Shown piece by piece: positions 8,174 to 14,220 of a stretch of 14,220 nucleotides of DNA. Numbering within the stretch: position 1 is the stretch's first letter; each line of letters starts with the position of its first letter. The stretch is from Roseivirga sp. UBA7431. Its GTDB lineage: Bacteria; Bacteroidota; Bacteroidia; Cytophagales; Cyclobacteriaceae. The DNA is taken from positions 1 to 14,220 of the forward strand of contig DLQN01000097.1 of the NCBI GenBank assembly GCA_002477595.1, read 5' to 3'. Under the pieces are notes generated by a model that was not told the DNA's origin, searched no databases, and worked only from the letters and a program-made list of their open reading frames with translations. The position numbers were made by a program, and so were the translations under genes.

Positions 8174-9003
8174 TTTTTTGCTGGTGCGATATAAGTAGGG
8201 GTTGAATTTCTATTCCACTCTTTCCGAACATAGGCATTGAAGTTTTTGAGGTGAAACTCAGGCGGGTATTGTATTTCCTTTTTAATTCTTACTACGCGAG
8301 GGAAGTTGTGAAACTCTTCCCAGACACCCACTTTTTTATCAAACTCATACCTCCCTCTTACTGCAATGTTTCCGCTTGGAAAGAATAGGTAGTACTCTCC
8401 TTCTTTCTTGCCATATTGGTAAGGGATTACTTCTTTGATCTTAGTTTTTTGATCTTCGTCATAGTAAACGATTTCCGAATCTCTATACCATCCTTTGGTG
8501 TAATGCCTTTTATCGTAGAGTATCGAATCCGTTTTCTGGTACATCCAAGTTTCATGCTTAGCGCCATAGCGGTACATGCCTTCTTCAACCACATTCTCAT
8601 TAATAGTCTTCTTATAGGGTCCGTGAAGCACTCTCTCTATGGTCTGTCCTCTACCCGTTACGGCAACTACTTCTCCTTTCTGACTGTCGTGATAGTAGAT
8701 TTGTCTTACATAGTTGTCAACTTTCACCGGTTCTTTAATGATGTTAAATAACTCAAAGGTTATAGAAGTACGGCCTTCTTTACGCGTGAAGGCTTTCTTG
8801 GTTTTTTCGCCATAGTAGAAATTCTTTTTCTCTTTCAAGTCAGCATCAGGGATAGTATCAGCGCTATCAAGCTTATCACCATCAAGTGTGATATTGGGCT
8901 TAGTTGGATCCTTTTCTTGTTTTGCAGGAGCAAATACCTGGTCCAATCCTCCACAGGAAGACAAACCAAAAACAAGACATAAGAGCAGAACGAATCTTTG
9001 CAT
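8167..9003 (-). CDS. Lipoprotein with MORN-like (YwqK-type) repeats
   Basis: A 278-residue predicted lipoprotein. The signal MQRFVLLLCLVFGLSSC ends in a lipobox with Cys17, followed by GG, so it should be lipid-anchored in the envelope. An acidic, low-complexity linker (about 28-60) leads to a beta-rich body. The body holds MORN-like units seen in YwqK-type proteins: GMYRYGAKHETWMYQ (142-156), GEYYLFFPSGNIAVRGRYEF (202-221) and KKVGVWEEF (223-231). The C-terminal part is basic and Tyr/Phe-rich. YwqK-type proteins are sometimes labelled 'antitoxin' in databases; nothing here supports a toxin-antitoxin role. The stop codon overlaps the convergent yraN stop, leaving no room for a terminator between the two. 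A 16-bp palindrome lies 63 bp upstream of its start and may control it. The envelope role is unknown. Confidence 0.85.
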   Translation of the reverse strand: MQRFVLLLCLVFGLSSCGGLDQVFAPAKQEKDPTKPNITLDGDKLDSADTIPDADLKEKKNFYYGEKTKKAFTRKEGRTSITFELFNIIKEPVKVDNYVRQIYYHDSQKGEVVAVTGRGQTIERVLHGPYKKTINENVVEEGMYRYGAKHETWMYQKTDSILYDKRHYTKGWYRDSEIVYYDEDQKTKIKEVIPYQYGKKEGEYYLFFPSGNIAVRGRYEFDKKVGVWEEFHNFPRVVRIKKEIQYPPEFHLKNFNAYVRKEWNRNSTPTYIAPAKNQ

Positions 9004-9065
9004 GATGTGAAGTTAACGAAAGTCTGTAAAAAGTATTTGATCAAAACACCTTCCTTAATCATGAA

Positions 9066-9081
9066 GGTAACATTTGTTACC
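9066..9081. promoter_or_regulatory. 16-bp palindrome, candidate operator in a divergent promoter region
   Basis: GGTAACA-TT-TGTTACC has 7-bp perfect arms around a 2-bp centre, in the 198-bp space between the leftward MORN-like lipoprotein gene (start 9003) and the rightward rhodanese gene (start 9202). Symmetry, size and position fit a binding site for a dimeric helix-turn-helix regulator acting on one or both promoters. No T-tract follows, so it is not a terminator. No regulator gene is adjacent, and the cognate protein is unknown. Confidence 0.5.
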
Positions 9082-9201
9082 ATTTGATCTTTTATTTGAG
9101 TGCTACTTGCCGTCAGAATAAAGAAATTGATTCAATAATTAAACAGTGTTGAGAAGCGGCATTTCATAAAGTCTTCTTTTCAACTTAATTGTACGATAGA
9201 T

Positions 9202-9537
9202 ATGTTTGGAATATTTAAAACGAATAAGAAATACGAAAATGTTGGTGCAGCTCAGTTTGCTGAATTAATGAGGGAAAAAAATAGTGTTGTTTTAGATGTA
9301 AGGACTCCTGAAGAACTAAATGATGGTGCTGTTCCTGGACATAAGATGATTAACTTTTTTGATCCTTCTTTTCAACAGAAGGTTGCCAAATTAGATAAAT
9401 CAAAAACCTATTTGGTATACTGCAGAAGTGGTAACCGAAGCGGCAATGCCTGTAAGGCAATGGGCGATATGGGTTTTGAAAAGCTTTATAATTTGGAAGG
9501 TGGAATTTCTGCTTGGAATAGATTTAGTGCTGCATAA
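9202..9537 (+). CDS. Single-domain rhodanese-like protein
   Basis: A 111-residue one-domain rhodanese, a cytoplasmic fold that carries sulfur as a cysteine persulfide; family members deliver sulfane sulfur or detoxify sulfur compounds. The catalytic loop CRSGNRSG starts at C74, with the usual preceding strand TYLVYC. The N-terminal signature VVLDVRTPEEL (29-39), the segment DGAVPGHKMINFF, and the closing NLEGGISAW are all typical. There is no signal peptide or second domain. The ATG at 9202 places the sequence directly at MFGIFKTNKK. It is followed 21 bp later by a small membrane protein gene, and both precede a strong terminator, so they look like a two-gene transcript. The physiological sulfur donor and acceptor cannot be read from the sequence. 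Confidence 0.93.
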   Translation: MFGIFKTNKKYENVGAAQFAELMREKNSVVLDVRTPEELNDGAVPGHKMINFFDPSFQQKVAKLDKSKTYLVYCRSGNRSGNACKAMGDMGFEKLYNLEGGISAWNRFSAA

Positions 9538-9558
9538 AAGTATGCGTAACCATTATAA

Positions 9559-9819
9559 ATGACTTTTATGAAAGCCGATAACAATAGGATTCGACTAGCA
9601 CTCATATTGAGTTTAACCTTGGGTTTAGCGCCTTTTGTGCCGGAGCCTCATTTAGTAGGTAAAATTAGATGGGTTTTAGGGGGTGCATCCGGAATGCAGC
9701 CTATGGACTACTTTGATCTGTTGCTTCATGGAGGTCCTTGGGTTTATTTAATCTTTCTTTCAGTATTAAGAGTAAACTCACATTTAAAGAAAAGTCAAGC
9801 TAATGCCACTAAGGCATAA
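9559..9819 (+). CDS. Small conserved membrane protein with two hydrophobic segments
   Basis: An 86-residue inner-membrane protein candidate. Hydrophobic segments lie at about 11-27 (IRLALILSLTLGLAPFV) and 57-72 (HGGPWVYLIFLSVLRV), with a basic tail (NSHLKKSQ). The loop between them has a strongly patterned sequence, PEPHLVGKIRWVLGGASGM followed by MDYFDLLLHG, which looks conserved rather than random. I remember similar small proteins in other Bacteroidota but cannot name a function. Met4 (9568) is an alternative start. It sits 21 bp after the rhodanese gene and ends just before the terminator hairpin, so a job linked to sulfur transfer at the membrane is possible, but this rests on context alone. 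Confidence 0.72.
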   Translation: MTFMKADNNRIRLALILSLTLGLAPFVPEPHLVGKIRWVLGGASGMQPMDYFDLLLHGGPWVYLIFLSVLRVNSHLKKSQANATKA

Positions 9820-9820
9820 A

Positions 9821-9854
9821 AAAAGGTCAGCAATTTGCTGACCTTTTCTTTTTT
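9821..9854 (+). terminator. Intrinsic terminator after the rhodanese/membrane-protein pair
   Basis: The hairpin GGTCAGCA-ATT-TGCTGACC has 8 perfect GC-containing pairs and a 3-base loop at 9825-9843. It is extended by AAAA/TTTT on either side and followed by a T-rich run to 9854. It begins right after the stop at 9819. Because of the A-tract on the left side it could also stop leftward transcription. Confidence 0.92.
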
Positions 9855-10317
9855 CGCTCCCCATATTGAAAGAAACTGCAGCACTATTCTAAGGTTTGAT
9901 GGGTCATTTTTAAGAGGCAGGTTCTATTCAAAGAAATCAATATCTACGTATTTGGCAGAATCTCAAGTGAAGTTAGAAATGAATAGCTTCAGGATGGAAG
10001 TAAATAAAATACTACTTACCCCTTAGCTGTCTTCTTCAATTAACGAATCGGAACATTTGCAGAGGATTAAAACACATATAGTGAATAATAATTAAAAAGC
10101 ACATCACACCAAAAACGAATAACTCGATGAGTATATTTTTAAAAAAAGGCAGCACAAATCAAAATCAATAATTAAAATTGTATGTTGGTATATTGAGTCT
10201 ATTCATTGGGGAGTGCTTAACTACATGGAAATTGTTGCATCATTAGCAATTATTATTGGCTCAACTACATAACTCAAAAGAACTCAACTTTAATACTTTT
10301 GATCAAACACTGTTTTC
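9855..10317. other. Gene-free AT-rich interval upstream of the repeat protein
   Basis: About 460 bp with no convincing gene. The only frame of any length begins inside the terminator at 9835, ends at 10026, and has an unlikely composition. The right half is very AT-rich with homopolymer A and T runs, and AATAATTAAAA-type words recur near 10085 and 10168. A 15-codon hydrophobic frame (10225-10272) is too short to call. The far right end holds a TAnnTTTG box. This long leader space suggests separate regulation of the downstream surface protein, and it could hold a small RNA or decayed gene remains that I cannot prove. Confidence 0.5.
10294..10301 (+). promoter_or_regulatory. Candidate Bacteroidota -7 promoter box (TACTTTTG)
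   Basis: TACTTTTG matches the TAnnTTTG -7 element of the Bacteroidota primary sigma factor and lies 16 bp before the ATG of the repeat protein. It would give a very short leader. No good TTG -33 element is seen at the expected 19 to 21 bp upstream, so the call is tentative. Confidence 0.4.
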
Positions 10318-13300
10318 ATGAAAAATCTGCTGATTCTACTTATTTTGATCCCCCACGCAATGTATTCTCAGGATGCATTAACCAATAATAGTATTTATGA
10401 AGCTGTTGATCAGTGGATAGCAAATCCTAACCAAGCTCAATTTACTGACGCCGATAATAACCCTTATTATGGGCATATTTCAGACTGGGATGTTTCACAG
10501 GTTACTGATATGTCAGAATTATTTTATAAAAAATCCACATTTAATGATGACATAAATGACTGGGATGTTTCAAATGTTACTGATATGTATCGTCTATTTA
10601 ATTTTGCGACGAGTTTTAATCAGCCACTAGACAAATGGAATACCTCAAATGTTATATCCATGCAAGAAATGTTTGCTAGAGCTTCTGTTTTTAATCAAGA
10701 TATTAATACACAGCAAGTGACAAATTCAGATGGGGTAACCTACACCGCCTGGGATGTGTCTAAGGTAACCGATATGTTTTATATGTTTCGAGATGCAGAT
10801 GCATTTAATGGTAATGTTTCTAACTGGGATGTTTCCAATGTCACTAATATGAGATATATGTTTAGTGCTTCAGCTGAATACACTCCCGGAATCTCAACAT
10901 CTTTGATTGACCCTTTATGTAATGGTTGCGGTGGGAATTTTAATCAGGATGTTTCCTCTTGGGATGTCTCTAATGTAAAAGACTTTACTGGAATGTTTAG
11001 TAACCAAAGATATTTTAATCAAAAGGTAAATTCATGGGATATATCAAGGGTTGATAATGATGCAGTTTATAAGCAAAGAGGATATGGCAGTTTAAATTTT
11101 GCACCTGGAATTGGTGGTTTTTTTAATAACGCAATTGCATTTAATCAACCTTTAAACGATTGGGATGTAAGTAACATCAAATATTTTAATCTATTGTTTG
11201 CAACGGCAATTTCATTTAATCAGCCATTAAATAATTGGGATATATCTAGAGCCACTTCTCTGACGCACATGTTTTACGAGGCAAAAGTATTCAATCAGCC
11301 ATTGGATAATTGGAACACTTCTAATGTGACTGATATGTCTAGACTTTTTATGATTGCGCTTGAATTTGATCAAGACATTAGTAAATGGGATGTTTCTAGT
11401 GTTAGTGACATGTCTTACACTTTTGCCTCAGCTGAAGCCTTTAGTGGAGATGTTAGTAATTGGGACGTATCATCTGTTACCACAATGAACTCTATGTTTA
11501 CTAATGCGAATTCATTTAATTCTGATATTTCAAAGTGGGATGTTTCAAATGTTACATCTCTAAAGGGTTTTGTTTCGGGAACAGATATTTTTAATCAACC
11601 GATTGGTGATTGGGATATTTCGAATGTTACAGATATTGAAGAGATTTTTTACAATGCAGATTCATTTAATCAGCCATTAAATGATTGGGATATTTCTAAG
11701 GTAATTAGTCTAAAGAATGTGTTTGTTGGTGCAGATTCCTTCAATCAAGATTTAGATAATTGGAATACTTCTAATATTACGAATATGGAATTCGTTTTTT
11801 CTGGAGCTAAAAATTTCAATGGGGATATTAGTTCATGGGATGTTTCAAAAGTTACGTCAATGAGAGAAATGTTTTATTTGGCCAAATCTTTTAATCAAGA
11901 TATTTCCTCTTGGAATGTTTCAAATGTTTCTAACATGAGCAGTGCATTTAGGAGTGCCGAATCCTTTAATCAACCTTTAAATAGTTGGGATGTATCAAAT
12001 GTCACGAACATGGCTGGTATGTTTTTTCATGCTTTAAGTTTTAACCAAGATTTAAATAGTTGGAATACATCTAATGTCACAAGCATGGGTAGCATGTTTA
12101 GAGAAGCCAATAATTTTGACGGAGATATTTCAACTTGGAACACATCTAATGTTGAGGATATGTCTTTTATGTTTCATACAAACTGGAACTTTAACCAAGA
12201 CATATCAGCATGGCGTGTTTCCAATGTAAGAAATATGAGAGAAATGTTTTTGCAGGCACGCGTTTTTGATCAAGACCTTTCATCATGGGATGTATCTAGT
12301 AATACAGACATGTACAGAATGTTTGACAATGCAGATTTATTTAATTCTGATATCTCCTCTTGGGATGTAGCAAATGTCTCAAATTTTAATCAATCATTTT
12401 CTGGCGCAGACGTATTCGATCAAGATATAAGTAATTGGGATTTCTCAAGCGCAACAGATATGAGTGGTTTTCTAACTTCTTCGGGAATGTCTCTTATTAA
12501 CTATGATAATTTTTTAATTGGTTTATCTAAAAAAATCAATAACGGCGAAGCTCTACCTAAGAATCAATCTTTTGCTGTGTCTGGTTTAAAGTATTGTATA
12601 GCCACGTCAGAAAGAGGCTTCATCATAAGTAATTTAGGTTGGAATATATCTGGCGATTCTAAAGAGTGTTATGCTACGATAAAAATCTCTGGTGGAAATA
12701 CAGTTCAAATTGAAGTAGGTGATGAGTTTAATTACCCGAGCGCGACAGCATCTGATGCTTACACCGATCTAGATGTATCATATTTGGGAACTGTTGATTC
12801 GAGTAGGCTTGGTGAGTACGCCATTACTTATATTGCTATCGATAACTCCGGAACGGAAATTTCGTCTATACTAACCGTTCAAGTAGTTGATACTGCACTA
12901 CCAGTTATTTCACTATTAGGAGATGCAACCGTTGATATTGAAGTAGGAACAACTTACAATGATGCGGGGGCTACTGCATCTGATAACTATGATGGTGATA
13001 TTACAGATGATATTGTAACTGTTAATAATGTCGATGCTTCAACTATAGGTACGTATACTGTTACTTACAACGTGAGTGATGCTAGTGGCAATGCTGCAGT
13101 TGAAGTATCTAGAACTATTACCGTGATAGGCCCTGTTTACACACTACCTGAAACTATAAACTTCGATGAACTTATTTTGGGAGATGAACAGGTGAAGAGT
13201 TTATTATTGGAAAACACTGGAAGTGGTACCTTGAATATTGAGGGAATCACCATGCCTGAAGGATACAGCATCGACCAGAGCGCCATAAGTGTAGCGGCCG

Positions 13301-13698
13301 GATCGTCAGAATCACTAGCAATTACTTTTACCCCTGTTGAGGCTAAGAGCTATGAAGGGGTAATGACAATCACTTCAAATAACGGAGTGGAAGAGATCAA
13401 CCTAACAGGTGCAGGACTATTGGTCACAAGCATAGACGATGCTTATCTAGATGCTGAAGAGGTGAAGGTTTATCCTAACCCAGCTAGTGATGTGCTCAAC
13501 ATTGATCTTTCTAATTCACCTGCAGCAGTAGCGAAGCTGCGCTTGGTAGATATGGGAGGGAGCCTGTTCTGGCAGCGCAAAGAGGTTAAAGAAAAACAGT
13601 TGTCCGTCAATGTAAGTAACTATAAAACGGGTATTTATTTGTTACTCATAGACAGCTCCAAGGGTAGGCAAATCAAGAAAATTATAATCAATAAATAA
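10318..13698 (+). CDS. BspA-like DUF285 repeat surface protein with T9SS sorting domain
   Basis: A 1126-residue exported protein. A signal peptide (MKNLLILLILIPHAMYSQ) is followed by a short cap (EAVDQWIANPN) and 25 repeats from about residue 50 to 724, mostly exactly 25 residues, consensus FNQDISSWDVSNVTDMSxMFxxAxS, the DUF285/BspA-type repeat. Residues 725-784 are the usual closing segment (YDNFLIGLS ... LKYC ... LGWNIS ... KEC), with C760 and C784 possibly paired. Two DUF5011-like Ig folds follow (about 788-858 and 862-937; EVGTTYNDAGATASDNYDGD is typical), then a choice-of-anchor-D-like domain (942-1034) and a T9SS type A C-terminal domain starting VYPNPASDVLNI (1051-1126). It is therefore expected to cross the outer membrane by T9SS and be surface-attached or released. 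BspA-type proteins are often adhesins; the target here is unknown. The downstream lipoprotein gene overlaps its stop. Confidence 0.95.
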   Translation: MKNLLILLILIPHAMYSQDALTNNSIYEAVDQWIANPNQAQFTDADNNPYYGHISDWDVSQVTDMSELFYKKSTFNDDINDWDVSNVTDMYRLFNFATSFNQPLDKWNTSNVISMQEMFARASVFNQDINTQQVTNSDGVTYTAWDVSKVTDMFYMFRDADAFNGNVSNWDVSNVTNMRYMFSASAEYTPGISTSLIDPLCNGCGGNFNQDVSSWDVSNVKDFTGMFSNQRYFNQKVNSWDISRVDNDAVYKQRGYGSLNFAPGIGGFFNNAIAFNQPLNDWDVSNIKYFNLLFATAISFNQPLNNWDISRATSLTHMFYEAKVFNQPLDNWNTSNVTDMSRLFMIALEFDQDISKWDVSSVSDMSYTFASAEAFSGDVSNWDVSSVTTMNSMFTNANSFNSDISKWDVSNVTSLKGFVSGTDIFNQPIGDWDISNVTDIEEIFYNADSFNQPLNDWDISKVISLKNVFVGADSFNQDLDNWNTSNITNMEFVFSGAKNFNGDISSWDVSKVTSMREMFYLAKSFNQDISSWNVSNVSNMSSAFRSAESFNQPLNSWDVSNVTNMAGMFFHALSFNQDLNSWNTSNVTSMGSMFREANNFDGDISTWNTSNVEDMSFMFHTNWNFNQDISAWRVSNVRNMREMFLQARVFDQDLSSWDVSSNTDMYRMFDNADLFNSDISSWDVANVSNFNQSFSGADVFDQDISNWDFSSATDMSGFLTSSGMSLINYDNFLIGLSKKINNGEALPKNQSFAVSGLKYCIATSERGFIISNLGWNISGDSKECYATIKISGGNTVQIEVGDEFNYPSATASDAYTDLDVSYLGTVDSSRLGEYAITYIAIDNSGTEISSILTVQVVDTALPVISLLGDATVDIEVGTTYNDAGATASDNYDGDITDDIVTVNNVDASTIGTYTVTYNVSDASGNAAVEVSRTITVIGPVYTLPETINFDELILGDEQVKSLLLENTGSGTLNIEGITMPEGYSIDQSAISVAAGSSESLAITFTPVEAKSYEGVMTITSNNGVEEINLTGAGLLVTSIDDAYLDAEEVKVYPNPASDVLNIDLSNSPAAVAKLRLVDMGGSLFWQRKEVKEKQLSVNVSNYKTGIYLLLIDSSKGRQIKKIIINK
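10465..12489 (+). repeat. 25-unit tandem 75-bp coding repeat (DUF285)
   Basis: Each unit encodes F-N-Q/G/S-D/P-I/L-x-x-W-D/N-V/T-S-N-V-T-x-M-x-x-M-F-x-x-A-x-x. Twenty-two units are exactly 25 codons; three near the N-terminal end are longer (38, 45 and 42 codons, starting at 10690, 10804 and 11014). The last 17 units before the final one keep perfect 75-bp phase (11140-12414). Units are diverged in DNA, with many synonymous changes, so this is an old array rather than a recent expansion. Some units carry AT-rich inverted repeats at the FNQPLN start, for example 11662-11684. Confidence 0.93.
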
Positions 13699-14141
13699 TG
13701 AAGTCAATGATGAAGCATTCTATTATAGTATTGATAGGACTAGTCATGCTATCAGCATGTGGAGGCTCTGATCCTATTCCTGTAGACGAAGAAGCTTTGG
13801 CTTTGAATGGCGATTGGTACTTGCCAGCTGCAGGAGGAGGGATTATAGTTGACGGGGTAGACCGTTCTTTGAACTTTGTTGGTTTTAAGATTAGCCTTGA
13901 CAGTGATACCAATGGTCAGGACAAAATATACCGCACGACTAATGCGGGAGACTTGTTCAGTGCAAGTGGCACATGGGACTGGGACTCAGAGAATAAGAAT
14001 AGCCTGGTCTTATCTGAAGGGAAAACACTGAATATTCAATCACAATCATCTAGTCGCTTGGTATTTACCTTTACCTACACAGACGGTGGAGTAAGGTCGG
14101 GTATCTCGGGTAATTATACCTTGACGCTGGAAAAGGAATAA
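13698..14141 (+). CDS. Small lipoprotein coupled to the T9SS repeat protein
   Basis: A 147-residue lipoprotein. The signal MKSMMKHSIIVLIGLVMLSAC has a lipobox LSAC with Cys21 and is followed by GGSDP. The mature part is about 125 residues and beta-rich: ALNGDWYLP at the start, a Gly-rich GGGIIVDGV turn, then FVGFKISLDSD, SASGTWDWD, SLVLSEGKTLNIQS, RLVFTFTYTD and NYTLTLEKE. This alternating pattern opening with NGxW resembles lipocalin-like or DUF5004-type Bacteroidota lipoproteins, but I cannot fix the family. Its ATG shares a base with the TAA of the upstream gene (TAATG), so translation is likely coupled and the products may work together at the outer membrane. Alternative starts are Met4 and Met5. 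The lipoprotein call is firm; function is unknown. Confidence 0.87.
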   Translation: MKSMMKHSIIVLIGLVMLSACGGSDPIPVDEEALALNGDWYLPAAGGGIIVDGVDRSLNFVGFKISLDSDTNGQDKIYRTTNAGDLFSASGTWDWDSENKNSLVLSEGKTLNIQSQSSSRLVFTFTYTDGGVRSGISGNYTLTLEKE

Positions 14142-14176
14142 ATTAAGGATTCAGGTTGCGGACCCATTGCAATAGC

Positions 14177-14197
14177 AAACTATATTGGAGATAGTTT
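14177..14197. promoter_or_regulatory. Inverted repeat directly before a possible next start codon
   Basis: AAACTAT-ATTGGAG-ATAGTTT has 7-bp perfect arms and a 7-base spacer, and ends immediately before an ATG at 14198. It could be an operator or an mRNA hairpin affecting the next gene. The stem is AT-rich and weak and no T-run follows, so it is not a good terminator. Confidence 0.3.
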
Positions 14198-14220
14198 ATG
14201 AGTAAAGTACTTTCTTTAAC
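14198..14220 (+). CDS. Possible start of the next gene, cut by the right window edge
   Basis: An ATG at 14198 opens a frame reading MSKVLSL to the window end, 56 bp after the lipoprotein stop and on the same strand. Seven codons are too few to identify a protein or even to prove that the frame is used. It is listed only because position and spacing are reasonable. Confidence 0.25.

Noticed and set aside
8167..9003. Toxin-antitoxin module suggested by the YwqK-like repeats
   Set aside because: The protein is an envelope lipoprotein and no toxin-like gene is adjacent; the antitoxin label is only a database habit.
8835..9083. Leftward 82-codon frame overlapping the start of the MORN-like lipoprotein gene
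   Set aside because: It lies in another frame across a clear lipoprotein signal peptide and across the palindrome region.
9835..10026. Rightward 63-codon open frame
   Set aside because: Its start lies inside the terminator hairpin and the translation has no recognisable pattern.
10225..10272. 15-codon hydrophobic frame (MEIVASLAIIIGSTT)
   Set aside because: Too short to distinguish from chance in AT-rich DNA; a leader peptide role has no further support.
10465..12489. Regular repeats as a CRISPR or satellite array
   Set aside because: The 75-bp period is in frame and encodes the conserved 25-residue DUF285 unit; there are no unique spacers between identical repeats.

Overview
The window is a gene-dense stretch of chromosome from a member of the Bacteroidota, most likely a marine or soil Cytophagales-type bacterium. 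The evidence is a protein ending in a type IX secretion (T9SS) sorting domain, two lipoproteins with short Bacteroidota-style lipoboxes, a TAnnTTTG-type promoter box, no Shine-Dalgarno sequences before most starts, and AT-rich DNA. The family-level placement is inference.

Left block (1 to 7752, minus strand): eight same-direction, tightly packed genes read from right to left: pgi, manA, a 64-residue basic protein, lipB, a secreted glycoside hydrolase of the GH113 type, a 132-residue conserved protein, a PolB-like 3'-5' exonuclease, and rnr (RNase R, cut by the left window edge). Pgi and ManA interconvert glucose-6-P, fructose-6-P and mannose-6-P. LipB starts lipoate attachment. The exonuclease and RNase R are nucleic-acid enzymes. 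The pgi/manA junction (ATGA) and the lipB/GH113 junction overlap, which suggests one or a few transcripts. A GH113-type enzyme (a family known for beta-mannanases) on the same strand as manA is a tempting metabolic link.

Middle block (7796 to 9854): yraN diverges from pgi and its 3' end overlaps a convergent MORN-like lipoprotein gene. A 16-bp near-perfect palindrome lies between that lipoprotein gene and a rightward pair: a one-domain rhodanese and a small two-helix membrane protein. The pair ends at a clear intrinsic terminator. About 460 bp without a convincing gene follows.

Right block (10318 to 14141): the most distinctive part. A 1126-residue secreted protein holds 25 tandem 25-residue DUF285/BspA-type repeats, then two DUF5011-like Ig folds, a choice-of-anchor-D-like domain and a T9SS type A sorting domain. 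Its stop overlaps the start of a small lipoprotein gene (TAATG), so the two are probably translationally coupled: a candidate surface protein plus lipoprotein partner. Short inverted repeats sit at the FNQPLN boundary of some repeat units. I recognise no wholly new system; this pair is the best candidate for undescribed biology.
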